Of a stretch of 64,000 nucleotides of DNA, positions 38,771 to 47,612 are shown one piece after another. Position 1 is the first letter of the stretch; each line of letters begins with the position of its first letter. The notes below the pieces were generated by a model that saw only the letters and a list, made by a program, of their open reading frames with translations, did not search any database and was not told the DNA's origin. This stretch comes from Allobosea sp. CRIB-10 (GTDB taxonomy: Bacteria; Pseudomonadota; Alphaproteobacteria; Rhizobiales; Beijerinckiaceae): positions 62,001 through 126,000 of the forward strand of contig NZ_FOKP01000016.1 of the NCBI RefSeq assembly GCF_900112185.1, read 5' to 3'. The position numbers and the translations under genes are program-made.

Positions 38771-39748
38771 ATGAGCGAGCAAGCCCAATCTCCGGCCGGC
38801 GGCCGTATCGAACTGGTCGATCTGGCCCGCGGCATCGCGCTTCTCGCGATGTTCGTCTACCACTTCGCCTATGATCTCTCCTATTTCCGGCTGATCAGTG
38901 TCGATGTCGTCAGCGATCCCGGCTGGCGCATCTTCGCCCGGCTGATCGCCGGCTCCTTCCTGGCGATCGTCGGCTTCAGCCTCGTCCTCGCGGCACAAAA
39001 GGGCTTCGATCGCGGCAACTATCTGCGCCGTGTCGCCCTGATCGCCTGTGCCGCGGTCCTCGTCACCTGCGCGACCTGGTTCGCGCTGCCGGACGTCTTC
39101 ATCTTCTTCGGCATCCTGCACCACATCGCGCTCGCGAGCGTGCTGGCCCTGCCCTTCCTGTTCCTGCCGACGGCGGTCATCGCCATCACGGCGGCCGTCG
39201 TCTTCGCCCTGCCCTTCATCCTGGGTCACGACCTCTTCACCCAGGACTGGCTCGCCTTTCTCGGCTTCGGCCCCTGGCCGCTCACCGCCGATTTCGTCCC
39301 GGTCTTCCCCTGGTTCGGCTGCGTGCTCGCCGGCATGGCGCTGGCCCGGATCGCGCTGCCGAAGGCGCAGGGCAGCGGCTGGGCGAGCTGGCGGACGACG
39401 TCTACCCCCGCCAAGGTCGTCGTCCTCGGGGGCCGCAACAGCCTGTTCGTCTATCTCGTCCACCAGCCGCTCTTCATCGGCGCGCTGTTCCTGTTCATGC
39501 AGGCGACCGGGCAGATGGCCGGCTCGAAGCTGCCCGATGCCGAGGCGGCGCCGTTCCTGACCGCCTGCCAGCGCTCCTGCACCGGAACCGGCACGCCGAA
39601 GGAGGCCTGCGAGCGCGTCTGCTCCTGCTCGATGGACGGGCTCAAGCAGGCCAATCTCTGGGTGAAGGCCACCGCCGACGCCTTGAGCCCGGCCGAAACC
39701 GAGCAGGCCCGCGAGATCGGCATGACCTGCGCCCGCCGCTCCCAGTGA
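38771..39748 (+). CDS. DUF1624/HGSNAT-like membrane acyltransferase with Cys-rich tail
   Basis: This 325-residue protein has about seven membrane helices. The family motif RIELVDLARGIALLAMFVYH and FDLSYF-type segment near the start fit DUF1624 (heparan-glucosaminide acetyltransferase catalytic-like), and FFGILHHIALASVLALPFLF follows. After the last helix a soluble tail holds six Cys (pattern CxxxC, CxxxCxC and a final C), which could form disulphides or bind metal. Acyl donor and substrate are unknown. I chose the ATG at 38771 because it gives the family N-terminus. Confidence 0.8.
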   Translation: MSEQAQSPAGGRIELVDLARGIALLAMFVYHFAYDLSYFRLISVDVVSDPGWRIFARLIAGSFLAIVGFSLVLAAQKGFDRGNYLRRVALIACAAVLVTCATWFALPDVFIFFGILHHIALASVLALPFLFLPTAVIAITAAVVFALPFILGHDLFTQDWLAFLGFGPWPLTADFVPVFPWFGCVLAGMALARIALPKAQGSGWASWRTTSTPAKVVVLGGRNSLFVYLVHQPLFIGALFLFMQATGQMAGSKLPDAEAAPFLTACQRSCTGTGTPKEACERVCSCSMDGLKQANLWVKATADALSPAETEQAREIGMTCARRSQ

Positions 39749-39866
39749 TCTTGCCGCGCGCAGCGGCGACAGGTCACGGCAGGATACGTCGCGATCTATC
39801 AAGCGTGCACTGGCGCACCGGCGGTCGAGCGACTATCGTGCCGCCGAACTTGCAAGGACGAGAACC

Positions 39867-40121
39867 ATGGCCGATCACGGCACCCCGCATTTCCACAACG
39901 ATCCCGGCGTCGCCGTGATCCATGTCGGCGCGCGCGAGTTCATGTGCATCGGCGCCAAGCCGCCCTTCGACCACCCGCATGTCTTCCTCGACATGGGTTC
40001 GGACGACGAGATCGTCTGCCCCTATTGCTCGACGCTGTTCAAATACGAGCCCTCGCTCGGCCATGGCCATTGCAAGCCGGCCGAGTGCGAATACCACGAC
40101 ACCGCCGCCAAGGCGGCGTGA
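39867..40121 (+). CDS. Zinc-finger domain protein (zf-CHCC, NDUFS6-like)
   Basis: This 84-residue protein has the CHCC zinc pattern: FMCIGAKPPFDHPHVFLDMG followed by EIVCPYCSTLFKYEP. The family is related to the NDUFS6 accessory subunit of respiratory complex I, and alphaproteobacteria carry short versions. AAGGA precedes the ATG by eight bases. It is followed 38 nt later by the FAD monooxygenase on the same strand, probably one transcript. Zinc binding is inferred from the motif. Confidence 0.88.
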   Translation: MADHGTPHFHNDPGVAVIHVGAREFMCIGAKPPFDHPHVFLDMGSDDEIVCPYCSTLFKYEPSLGHGHCKPAECEYHDTAAKAA

Positions 40122-40159
40122 GGGACGCCTCCCGCCGGGGGCGCGGCGGGGCTGAACCA

Positions 40160-41356
40160 ATGGCAACGCTACCCATCCTCATCGCGGGCGCCGGCATCGG
40201 CGGCTTGACCGCCGCGATCGCACTCGCCCGCCGCGGCATCCCCGTCGCCATCGCCGAGAAGCGCACCCGCTTCGACGAGGCCGGCGCCGGCATCCAGGTC
40301 TCGCCCAATGCCGGGCGCGTTCTCGAATCGCTCGATCTCGGCCTGGCTCTGCGCCGCGCCGCGATTCGGCCCGAGGCGCTGGCGATCGGCCATTGGCGCG
40401 GTGGCAAGCCGCTGCTCGCCATGCCCTTCGCCCCGCCAGTCGAGGGCGCGACGCCCTCGCGCTCGCTGAAGCGGGCCGACCTGCACCAGTTGTTGCTCGA
40501 TTCGGCCAGGACCCTGCCGAACATCCGCTGGATCATCGGCCGCGGCCTCGTCGATGCGCATGAGACCGAGGAAGGCGTCACCGTCACGCTCGGCAGCGAG
40601 AGCGGTGGCACCGAAACGGTCGAGGCCATGGCCCTGATCGGCGCCGACGGGCTCTGGTCGCGCGCCCGCGCCCTCCTCGGCGATGCGGGCGAGCCCGGCT
40701 TCACCGGCTGGGAGGCCTGGCGCTCGCTGATCCCGGCGGACGAGCTGCCGGAGGCGCTGCGCCGCCCGGCGGTAGCGCTGCATCTCGGCGCGGCCCGCCA
40801 TGCGGTGCATTATCCTGTCTCCGGCGGCAAGGATATCAATCTCGTCCTGATTCGCGCGGCGCGCGAGGCACGGCCTGGCTGGTCGCGCGAAGGCGAAGCC
40901 TCGCAGCTGACCGAGATCGCCCGCAAGGCCGGCCCCAGCTTGCGTGACTTGATCGAGCGCGCGCCAAACTGGCGGATCTGGTCGCTCTACGACCGAGCCC
41001 CCGCCCGGATGGCGAAAGGCCGCATCGCTTTGCTCGGCGATGCCGCCCATCCGATCCTGCCCTTCCTCGCCCAGGGCGCGGCGCTGGCCATCGAGGACGC
41101 CGCCGTGCTGGCGCATGAGCTCGCGACGCGGCTAGGGAGCGAGGGAACGGCTTCCGTACCCGCGGCGCTGGCGGCCTATGCCAAGGCGCGCGGCGAGCGC
41201 GCGGCGCGGGTCCAGCAGGCCAGCCGCAAGAACGGAGAGGCCTATCATCTCGGCCGGCCCTGGAGCTTCGCGCGTGACTTCGCCATGCGCCGCATGGGTC
41301 CCGACGGCATGCGCAAGCGCCATGCCTGGATCTATGACTGGCGCGCGCCGGGCTGA
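40160..41356 (+). CDS. FAD-dependent monooxygenase (salicylate hydroxylase-like)
   Basis: This 398-residue group A flavoprotein monooxygenase has GAGIGGLTAAIALARRGIPV (GxGxxG), the DG-motif region ALIGADGLWSRARALLGDAG and the second FAD motif GRIALLGDAAHPILPFLAQG. The family hydroxylates aromatic rings with NAD(P)H; UbiH-type members also occur, so the substrate is open. I chose ATG 40160 because it starts the Rossmann fold directly (MATLPILIAG). It is probably co-transcribed with the zinc-finger gene. Confidence 0.88.
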   Translation: MATLPILIAGAGIGGLTAAIALARRGIPVAIAEKRTRFDEAGAGIQVSPNAGRVLESLDLGLALRRAAIRPEALAIGHWRGGKPLLAMPFAPPVEGATPSRSLKRADLHQLLLDSARTLPNIRWIIGRGLVDAHETEEGVTVTLGSESGGTETVEAMALIGADGLWSRARALLGDAGEPGFTGWEAWRSLIPADELPEALRRPAVALHLGAARHAVHYPVSGGKDINLVLIRAAREARPGWSREGEASQLTEIARKAGPSLRDLIERAPNWRIWSLYDRAPARMAKGRIALLGDAAHPILPFLAQGAALAIEDAAVLAHELATRLGSEGTASVPAALAAYAKARGERAARVQQASRKNGEAYHLGRPWSFARDFAMRRMGPDGMRKRHAWIYDWRAPG

Positions 41357-41447
41357 CGAAATCGTCATCGACTCGTCCCTCCTCATCTCGTCAACGCCGC
41401 ATTCGCTTCCTAGATTATCGGCGGGTGACACGACACGAAACGAGCCG

Positions 41448-41759
41448 ATGATCCGTATCGACCTCAACAATGCTGCCAGCGCCCGCCTGGTCCGCTTGCC
41501 CCGCTGGGCGAGCTGGCTGGTCATGGCCGGTGCCTTTGTCGTCGGAGTGCTGATTTTCCTGGTCGCGGCCAGCCTGGCGCTGATCCTCGTGCCGCTGGTC
41601 ATCGCCGGCGGCGCCTTCGCCGCCTGGCAGATGCGCCGCCGCATGCGTGCCGCCGGCATCGATCCGCAGAATCCGTTCGAGCGCAGGCCGCAGGACGCCG
41701 CCCGCGGCGAGATCGTCGACGCCGAATACCGGGTGATCGAGCCGGGCGAGCGGCGTTAA
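41448..41759 (+). CDS. Small membrane protein of unknown function
   Basis: This 103-residue protein has a basic N-terminal segment, then a long hydrophobic stretch (LVMAGAFVVGVLIFLVAASL continuing to about residue 60, two helices), an Arg-rich cytoplasmic-type segment (WQMRRRMRAAG) and a charged tail. I do not recognise the family. Its TAA stop shares the TTAA tetramer with the stop of the convergent PNPOx gene. Confidence 0.65.
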   Translation: MIRIDLNNAASARLVRLPRWASWLVMAGAFVVGVLIFLVAASLALILVPLVIAGGAFAAWQMRRRMRAAGIDPQNPFERRPQDAARGEIVDAEYRVIEPGERR

Positions 41760-42388
41760 GCGTCGGCGCGGGCAGCCAGCTCGGCTCGTAGCCGGGCGTT
41801 CTCGATTTCCAGCTCTTCCATCCGCCGCCGCACCGGAGCGAGCGCCGGCGCCAGCTCGGCCTCGCTGAAGCGCGGCGTGATGTGCTGCGGGCAATTCCAG
41901 TCGAAGGCCTCGACCTTGATGGTGACGCCGCGCTCCGGCACGGCGCGATAGTCCGGCACGATCAGGCGCTGCGCCAGCTCAGGTTCGACCGCGAGATCGT
42001 GAAAGCTGGCCCGGCCGAAGATCTTGAGCCGCGCCCGGTGGCCGTAATCCATCAGGAACAGGCAAAGCCGGTCGTCGGCCATGAGATTGCCGAGGCTGAG
42101 ATATTGCCGGTTGCCGCGCAGGTCGGCGAAGCCGAGCGTCGTCTCGTCGAGCACGCGCAGGAAGCCTTCCGGCCCGCCGCGATGCTGCAGATAGGGCCAG
42201 CCCGTCTCCGACACGCTCGCCAGATAGAACGAATCGCGCGCTGCGATGAAGCCGGCCTCGGCCTCGCCGAGCCTATCATGATGCGGCTCGCCCTCCTCCT
42301 GCCTTGCATAGCTGCGCCGGCTGCCCTGTGCCTCCTGGGCAGCCTTCACGGCCGGTGTCGTCGCGATCTCAAGGAAACGGTGGGTCAT
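41756..42388 (-). CDS. Pyridoxamine 5'-phosphate oxidase-family flavin-binding protein
   Basis: This 210-residue protein has the split-barrel pattern DSFYLASVSETGWPYLQHRG, with FADLRGNRQYLSLGNLMADD and LCLFLMDYGHRARLKIFGRA, typical of PNPOx-like FMN proteins. The C-terminus is a helical, coiled-coil-like tail (RRRMEELEIENARLRAELAA). I chose ATG 42386-42388, with GGAGG at good spacing. It probably reduces a small molecule or acts in stress tolerance; it is not PdxH itself. Confidence 0.83.
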   Translation of the reverse strand: MTHRFLEIATTPAVKAAQEAQGSRRSYARQEEGEPHHDRLGEAEAGFIAARDSFYLASVSETGWPYLQHRGGPEGFLRVLDETTLGFADLRGNRQYLSLGNLMADDRLCLFLMDYGHRARLKIFGRASFHDLAVEPELAQRLIVPDYRAVPERGVTIKVEAFDWNCPQHITPRFSEAELAPALAPVRRRMEELEIENARLRAELAARADA

Positions 42389-42492
42389 CTCATCCCTCCA
42401 CGACAGGGTGAGCACGCGGCCTCTATCTGGCCGGGTGCGGAGGCAAGGTCCAAGGCGATGGCAGCCCCGCTCGTTCGGACGTGCCGCCGATA

Positions 42493-43038
42493 TCAGGCTG
42501 CTTCCGCGGCGAGCACGACCGGAAAATCGATGTCGGTTTCGGCGACGTTGTTGAGATAGTTGGTGAAGACGTTGACCGCGACGAGCCCGATGATCTCGAC
42601 CAGCTGCGCCTCGCTGAAGCCGGCACGGCGTAATTCGGCCAGATCGTCATTGCTGACGCGTCCTCGGGTTTCGACGACCCGTAGCGCAAAGCGCAGCGCC
42701 GCTTCCGCCTTTGGATCGCTGGATGCGCCGGCGCGATTGCGGGCGATTTCGGCAGCATCGAGCTTGGCCAGATTGGTGCCGAGATAGCTGTGGGCCGAGA
42801 GGCAGTAGTCGCAGCCATTGCTCTGCGCCACGGCCAGCGCAATGCGTTCACGCGTGCGGCCGTCGAGCGCGCGGCCGAGCGCGCCGTTCAGCCCGAGAAA
42901 GCCTTCAAGGGCCGCCGGGCTCAACGCCAGCAGCCGAAACAGATTGGGCACCGATCCGAGCTGCTTCTCGACAGCATCGAGCAGCGGCTGCGCTGCTTCT
43001 GGCGCCTCGGCGCGCGCGGGCATGGCAATGCGGGACAT
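42493..43038 (-). CDS. Carboxymuconolactone decarboxylase/AhpD-family protein
   Basis: This 181-residue alkylhydroperoxidase-like protein has the redox CXXC in NGCDYCLSAHSYLGTNLAKL, followed by the proton-relay His, and GFSEAQLVEIIGLVAVNVFT. This subgroup is annotated as peroxidase-related enzyme. It is a likely thiol peroxidase or reductase. It is separated by 123 nt from chrA upstream; co-transcription is possible but unproven. Confidence 0.87.
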   Translation of the reverse strand: MSRIAMPARAEAPEAAQPLLDAVEKQLGSVPNLFRLLALSPAALEGFLGLNGALGRALDGRTRERIALAVAQSNGCDYCLSAHSYLGTNLAKLDAAEIARNRAGASSDPKAEAALRFALRVVETRGRVSNDDLAELRRAGFSEAQLVEIIGLVAVNVFTNYLNNVAETDIDFPVVLAAEAA

Positions 43039-43161
43039 GGTGGTCTCCTGATGACTGGCAGCGGCCGATCGTTGGCAGCCATCAGGATATGTCTCCGCAC
43101 GCTCGGGAAAATAATCAGCGAGCCAGACAGTTCAGAATTCCATTTTTTGAAACAATCTCCG

Positions 43162-44559
43162 TCACGCCGTGAACCGCACCAGGACGACGCCCGCCGCTGC
43201 GCAGGCCGCCAGCACCGGCATCATCCCGAGCTTGAAGCGCAGCAGCGCGATCATCGCCGACGCTGCCAGCAACCCGGCCCGCCAGTCGAGCGAGGCCAGC
43301 ACCGGCAGGTCCGGCGCCAGTGGCCCGACCACGACCGGCTGAACCATGCGGAACAGCACATGCAGCCCGAACCAGAGCGCCAAATTGGCGATGACGCCGA
43401 CGACCGCAGCGGTGATCGCGGTCAGCGCCGCCGAGAGCGCCTTGTTGCCGCGCAGGGCCTCGATGTAGGGCGCGCCGAGGAAGATCCAGAGGAAGCAGGG
43501 TGCGAAGGTCACCCAGACCGTCAGCAGGCCACCCAGGCTACCGGCGACGAGCGGATCGAGCCCGCCATGCCCGCGCCAGGCGGCGAGGAAGCCGACGAAT
43601 TGCAGCACCAGGATCAGCGGCCCCGGCGTCGTCTCGGCAAGGCCGAGCCCGTCGACCATCTCGCCGGCGGCGAGCCAGCCATAGGTCTCGACCGCCGCCT
43701 GCGCGACATAAGTCAGCACCGCATAGGCGCCGCCGAAGGTGACGACCGCCATGGCGCTGAAGAACGCGCCAATCTGAGTGAAGACGTTGCCGCTGCCAAG
43801 CAGCGCCCAGAGCAGCGCGACCGGGCCGAACCAGAGCGGCAGCCAGACCGCCAGAACCCTGAGCGCCTTCCCGGTAGAGGGTTCGGCATGGGTTAGCTCG
43901 CCGCGCTCGAACATCAGGTCGACCACGCCCTTGAACTCCGGCATGCCGTCCTTGCCGACATGGCCGCCGCCGCCGAACAGGGCCGGCGCCCAGCGATTGC
44001 CGAACCAGCCGACGATCCCGGCGCCGAAGATCACCAGCGGAAACGGCGCCTTGAGCAGGAAAAGCGCAAGGAAGGCGGTGATCGCAATCGCGACCATCGC
44101 CCGGTTCTTCAGCGCCCGCTTGCTGATCCTGAGACCGGCCTCGACCACAATGGCGAGCACCGCCGCCTTGACGCCGAAGAAGAGCGCATCGACCAGCGGC
44201 ACCTGGCGATAGAGCACATAGAGCAGGGACAGGCCCCACATCACCAGCGCACCAGGCAGGATAAAGAGCAGGCCGGCGATCAACCCGCCCACTGTGCGGT
44301 GCATCAGCCAGCCGATATAGGTCGCGAGTTGCTGCGCTTCGGGCCCCGGCAGCAGCATGCAGTAATTGAGCGCATGCAGGAACCGGCGCTCGCCGATCCA
44401 GCGGCGGTCCTCGACCAGCTCCTTGTGCATCAGCGCGATCTGCCCGGCCGGCCCGCCGAAGGAGAGCAGGCCGATCTTGAGCCAGACCCGCGTCGCCTCA
44501 GCGAGCGTCGGCGTGGCGGGAGCGGCCGTCACCGCCCCTTCATTCGTTGCGGCCGTCAT
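43162..44559 (-). CDS. chrA: Chromate transporter ChrA (long form)
   Basis: ChrA effluxes chromate from the cytoplasm. The 465-residue protein has two homologous halves. The first carries WLKIGLLSFGGPAGQIALMH and LHALNYCMLLPGPEAQQLAT. The second carries VTFGGAYAVLTYVAQAAVET and GLGLAETTPGPLILVLQFVG. About ten to twelve membrane helices are present. It lies 34 nt downstream of the rhodanese/ChrB gene, forming a chromate-resistance pair. Confidence 0.93.
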   Translation of the reverse strand: MTAATNEGAVTAAPATPTLAEATRVWLKIGLLSFGGPAGQIALMHKELVEDRRWIGERRFLHALNYCMLLPGPEAQQLATYIGWLMHRTVGGLIAGLLFILPGALVMWGLSLLYVLYRQVPLVDALFFGVKAAVLAIVVEAGLRISKRALKNRAMVAIAITAFLALFLLKAPFPLVIFGAGIVGWFGNRWAPALFGGGGHVGKDGMPEFKGVVDLMFERGELTHAEPSTGKALRVLAVWLPLWFGPVALLWALLGSGNVFTQIGAFFSAMAVVTFGGAYAVLTYVAQAAVETYGWLAAGEMVDGLGLAETTPGPLILVLQFVGFLAAWRGHGGLDPLVAGSLGGLLTVWVTFAPCFLWIFLGAPYIEALRGNKALSAALTAITAAVVGVIANLALWFGLHVLFRMVQPVVVGPLAPDLPVLASLDWRAGLLAASAMIALLRFKLGMMPVLAACAAAGVVLVRFTA

Positions 44560-44593
44560 CGTCCGCTCCTCAGTTCTTCACCGTCGCGGACGG

Positions 44594-45388
44594 TCAGTTA
44601 TGGGTTTCCTCGCTGGCGTCGCGGCACCAGCGATAGAAGGCGTCGTAAAGCAGCATGCCGGCCTCGAGCTGTGCCAGATCGTCACGATACATCCGTGACA
44701 GGCCGAGCGAAGCGGCGAGGAAGCCGGCCGCCTGCGGCACGAGATCGAGCCTGGCCGTGTCGGCCGCCCTAACGATGGTGGCGAGCTGGTCGAGCGCTGG
44801 CGAGGCCAGGCCGAACTCCTCGATCATCGTATCGAAGCTGCAGCGCTCGCCGCGATGGCTCCAGAACACGCCGTCGATGTCGAACGGCGTCGCCCCGAAG
44901 CGGTCGGCGACATCCGCGACCTCCGAAGCCGAGACGAACAGGAAGACGGCGCGAGGATCGACGAAGCGGCGGATCAGCCAGGGGCAGGCGATGCGATCGA
45001 CCTTGGGCCGGGCCCGCGTCACCCAGAGCGTGCGCCCGGCAGAATCGCACTTCGGCAGCTTGCCGGTCTCGACCAGCAGCCCGCCGGCCTCGCGCCAGGC
45101 CTCGAAGCCCCCGGCGAGGTTCTCCGCCGCGACGCCTTCATGCCGCAGCCAGGCGGCGACGCCTTCGCTGAGCTTCTGCCCCCTCTGGCAGATGACGACG
45201 ACCTTGCGGCAGGCATAGGCGCCGGCCCAGTCGGGAACGTCGCGATGGCTGCGCCGCTCGCTCGCCGGCAGCAGGCGCGGATCGGCGGCGACATCCTCGT
45301 CGATGCGGACATCGAGCAGCACAGGCACATCGGGCAGGCCGACGAGCCGGGACAATTGCGCAGGCGTGATCTGGATGTTGGAAGACAT
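44594..45388 (-). CDS. Rhodanese-ChrB fusion protein
   Basis: This 264-residue protein joins an N-terminal rhodanese domain (about 1-105; active-site loop VVVICQRGQKLSEGVAAWLR with the reactive Cys) to a ChrB-type chromate-resistance domain. The ChrB part contains WVTRARPKVDRIACPWLIRR, GERCSFDTMIEEFGL and LEAGMLLYDAFYRWC. I chose ATG 45386-45388 (MSSNIQITPAQLSRLVGLPD). It precedes chrA in one operon. In other bacteria ChrB regulates or assists chromate efflux; the rhodanese part may handle sulfur or reduce chromate, which is inference. Confidence 0.85.
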   Translation of the reverse strand: MSSNIQITPAQLSRLVGLPDVPVLLDVRIDEDVAADPRLLPASERRSHRDVPDWAGAYACRKVVVICQRGQKLSEGVAAWLRHEGVAAENLAGGFEAWREAGGLLVETGKLPKCDSAGRTLWVTRARPKVDRIACPWLIRRFVDPRAVFLFVSASEVADVADRFGATPFDIDGVFWSHRGERCSFDTMIEEFGLASPALDQLATIVRAADTARLDLVPQAAGFLAASLGLSRMYRDDLAQLEAGMLLYDAFYRWCRDASEETHN

Positions 45389-45392
45389 GAGC

Positions 45393-45420
45393 GTCCATCC
45401 TTGTACCAAGGAGAGTGGAC
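45393..45420. promoter_or_regulatory. Nested inverted repeat before the chromate-resistance operon
   Basis: GTCCA/TGGAC outer arms (45393-45397, 45416-45420) enclose CCTTG/CAAGG inner arms (45399-45403, 45407-45411). The structure sits immediately upstream of the rhodanese-ChrB start. It could be an operator for a chromate-responsive repressor or an RNA hairpin hiding the ribosome binding site. Confidence 0.35.
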
Positions 45421-45507
45421 GCGATCCTTGGGCTGACGCCTCACGGGGCGGTCGCGATTGGCCCCTAAGTCAATCTTACATCAGTTGGCCTGAGCGGCGT
45501 CAACCGC

Positions 45508-45612
45508 CACCACCGTCATGCTCGCCCTTGTGGCGAGCATCCACGTCTTGAACACCACTTTGCCGAAGGGAAGACGTGGATGGTCGGGACAAGCCCGTCC
45601 ATGACGAGGAGG
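45508..45612. repeat. Intergenic palindromic element
   Basis: This roughly 105-bp non-coding element opens CACCACCGTCATGC and has a perfect 12-bp inner inverted repeat (CATCCACGTCTT at 45538-45549 with 45571-45582). It ends near GTCCATGACGAGG. The layout is like the dispersed intergenic palindromes common in Rhizobiales. Copy number cannot be judged from one window. It shares the CACCACCGTCAT end with the element at 53929-54043. Confidence 0.6.
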
Positions 45613-45628
45613 ACTATGCCCGCCGGCT

Positions 45629-46906
45629 TCAATCCACCCGGCTGACCAGCAGCTTGTCGATCCGCCTGCCGTCGAGGTCGACCACCTCGAAGCGCCAATG
45701 GCCCTTCTGGAAGCTCTCGCCGACATTGGGCAGCCGGTTCATCTCGGCCAGCACGAAACCGGCGACGGTCTGGTAGTCGGCATCGCGCGGCACATGGATG
45801 CCGAGCTCATGCGAGAACTCGTCGACCTGCATCCAGCCCGCGACCAGGAAGGAGCCATCGGCGCGCGTGACGATCGCCGGCTCCTCCTCGTCCTCGTCCT
45901 GAAAGGCGCCGGTGATCGCCTCGAGCACGTCGCTGGAGGTGATGATGCCCTCGAAATGGCCGTACTCGTCGAAGACCAGCGCAAGATGGACGCTGGACGC
46001 GCGAATGGCGCGCAGCACGTCGAGCGCGCCGCTGGTGTCGAGCACCACAGGCGCCTCGTGCACGAGGCTGCGCAGGTCGCGGCCGTCGCCGTCGGAGAGC
46101 GCGTCGAACATGTCCTTGACGGTGACGACGCCGATGATTGCGTCGGCCTCGCCGTCCTGCACCGGCAGGCGCGAGCGCCGGGTGGCACGCACCTGGGCCT
46201 TGATCTCCTCGGTGGTATCGGCGAGGTCGATCACCTCGACCTCGCGGCGGGGCGTCATCAGCGCCCGCGCCGAACGGTCGGCCAGGCGCATCACGCCCGA
46301 GATCATCTCGCGCTCGTCGCGCTCCAGCACGCCGGCGTTCTCGGCCTCGGCGATGATGGTGCGGACTTCCTCCTCGGTGACGGTCTCCTCCGCTTCACCC
46401 TTCTGGCCGAGCATGGCCAGCACCAGCTTACCCGAGGCGTCGAGCAGCCAGACCAGCGGCGCCGCGACCTTGGCCAGGATCGCCATGGTCGGGGCGACAC
46501 GCGCGGCGACACGCTCGGCATCACGAAGCGCGATCTGCTTCGGCACCAGCTCGCCGACGATCAGCGAGAGATAGGTGATCAGGACGACGACGGTGCCGAC
46601 GCCCAGCGCATCGGCCACGTTGTTCGAGAAGCCGTGCGTGCCGAGCCATTCCGACAGGCGCGCGCCGAGCGTCGCGCCCGAGAAGGCGCCGGAGAGCACG
46701 CCGACCAGCGTGATGCCGATCTGTACGGTCGAGAGGAAGCGGCCCGGATTTTCGGCCAGCCGGATCGCCGTCGCGGCCCCTTTGCTGCCTTGATCGCTGA
46801 GGACTTTGAGCCGTGCCGGGCGGGATGAGACGACCGCGAGTTCCGACATGGCAAGCACACCGTTGATGACGGTGAGGACGACGACGACCAATATCTCCGT
46901 AAACAA
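45629..46906 (-). CDS. HlyC/CorC-family transporter (CNNM-like)
   Basis: This 425-residue protein has an N-terminal DUF21/CNNM membrane domain (helices in MFTEILVVVVLTVINGVLAM, then VQIGITLVGVLSGAFSGATL and TVVVLITYLSLIVGELVPKQ) and a paired CBS domain (about 210-330, including ARALMTPRREVEVIDLADTT). A C-terminal CorC_HlyC domain ends in EVVDLDGRRIDKLLVSR. Family members are implicated in magnesium or cobalt efflux; the old haemolysin label is misleading. It is a single gene, divergent from the DUF938 gene. Confidence 0.9.
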   Translation of the reverse strand: MFTEILVVVVLTVINGVLAMSELAVVSSRPARLKVLSDQGSKGAATAIRLAENPGRFLSTVQIGITLVGVLSGAFSGATLGARLSEWLGTHGFSNNVADALGVGTVVVLITYLSLIVGELVPKQIALRDAERVAARVAPTMAILAKVAAPLVWLLDASGKLVLAMLGQKGEAEETVTEEEVRTIIAEAENAGVLERDEREMISGVMRLADRSARALMTPRREVEVIDLADTTEEIKAQVRATRRSRLPVQDGEADAIIGVVTVKDMFDALSDGDGRDLRSLVHEAPVVLDTSGALDVLRAIRASSVHLALVFDEYGHFEGIITSSDVLEAITGAFQDEDEEEPAIVTRADGSFLVAGWMQVDEFSHELGIHVPRDADYQTVAGFVLAEMNRLPNVGESFQKGHWRFEVVDLDGRRIDKLLVSRVD

Positions 46907-46999
46907 AACCGGCTCGAGGGCTGCAGGACCGCAATCTGTATCGGCCTGCTTCTAAGCCGCTTATAACGCATCGACAGCCGAACGCGATGGGAGAAGGCG

Positions 47000-47608
47000 A
47001 TGACCCAGGACGATTCCCGGCAATTTGCTCCGGCGACACAGCGCAACCGCGAGCCGATCCTCGCCGTGCTGCGCGATGTGCTGCCGGCGCAGGGCCTCGT
47101 GCTGGAGGTCGCGAGCGGCTCCGGCGAGCATGCCGTTTACTTCGCCGGCGCCTTTCCGAACCTGATTTTCCAGCCGAGCGATCCCGACCAGGCCGCCCTC
47201 GCCAGCATCGATGCCTGGGCGGGCGAGAGCGCCCTGCCGAACCTGCGCTCCGCCATCCGCCTCGATGCCACCGCGCCGCGCTGGCCCATCGCAGCCGCGG
47301 ACGCGATCCTGTGCATCAACATGATCCATATCTCGCCCTGGGCGGCGACCGAAGGGCTGATCCGGCAGGCGGCGCAGCTCCTGCCCACCGGGGGACCGCT
47401 CTATCTCTACGGCCCCTATCGCCAGCATGACGTGCCGCTGGCGGCGAGCAACGCCGTCTTCGACGACAGCCTGCGCCGGCGCAATCCAAAATGGGGCCTG
47501 CGCGAGCTCGATGCCGTCGCGGAACTGGCCAGGGCCGCCGGCTTCGGCGAGGCTGTGGTGACGGCGATGCCGGCGAACAATCTCAGCGTGGTGTTCCGGA
47601 AGGCCTGA
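47000..47608 (+). CDS. DUF938 SAM-dependent methyltransferase
   Basis: This 202-residue protein matches DUF938. It starts QFAPATQRNREPILAVLRDV, with motif I VLEVASGSGEHAVYFAGAFP, then FQPSDPD, INMIHISPWAATEGLIRQAA and LYLYGPYR, and ends NNLSVVFRK. AGAAGG precedes the ATG. Substrates of this family are not established. It converges on the SH3 gene, whose stop lies 4 nt away. Confidence 0.88.
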   Translation: MTQDDSRQFAPATQRNREPILAVLRDVLPAQGLVLEVASGSGEHAVYFAGAFPNLIFQPSDPDQAALASIDAWAGESALPNLRSAIRLDATAPRWPIAAADAILCINMIHISPWAATEGLIRQAAQLLPTGGPLYLYGPYRQHDVPLAASNAVFDDSLRRRNPKWGLRELDAVAELARAAGFGEAVVTAMPANNLSVVFRKA

Positions 47609-47612
47609 TCGC

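Noticed and set aside
38552..39802. Minus-strand frame (416 codons) opposite the acyltransferase-like gene
   Set aside because: It is Asp/Glu/Arg/Gln-rich with no domain, while the plus frame has membrane helices and a family motif.
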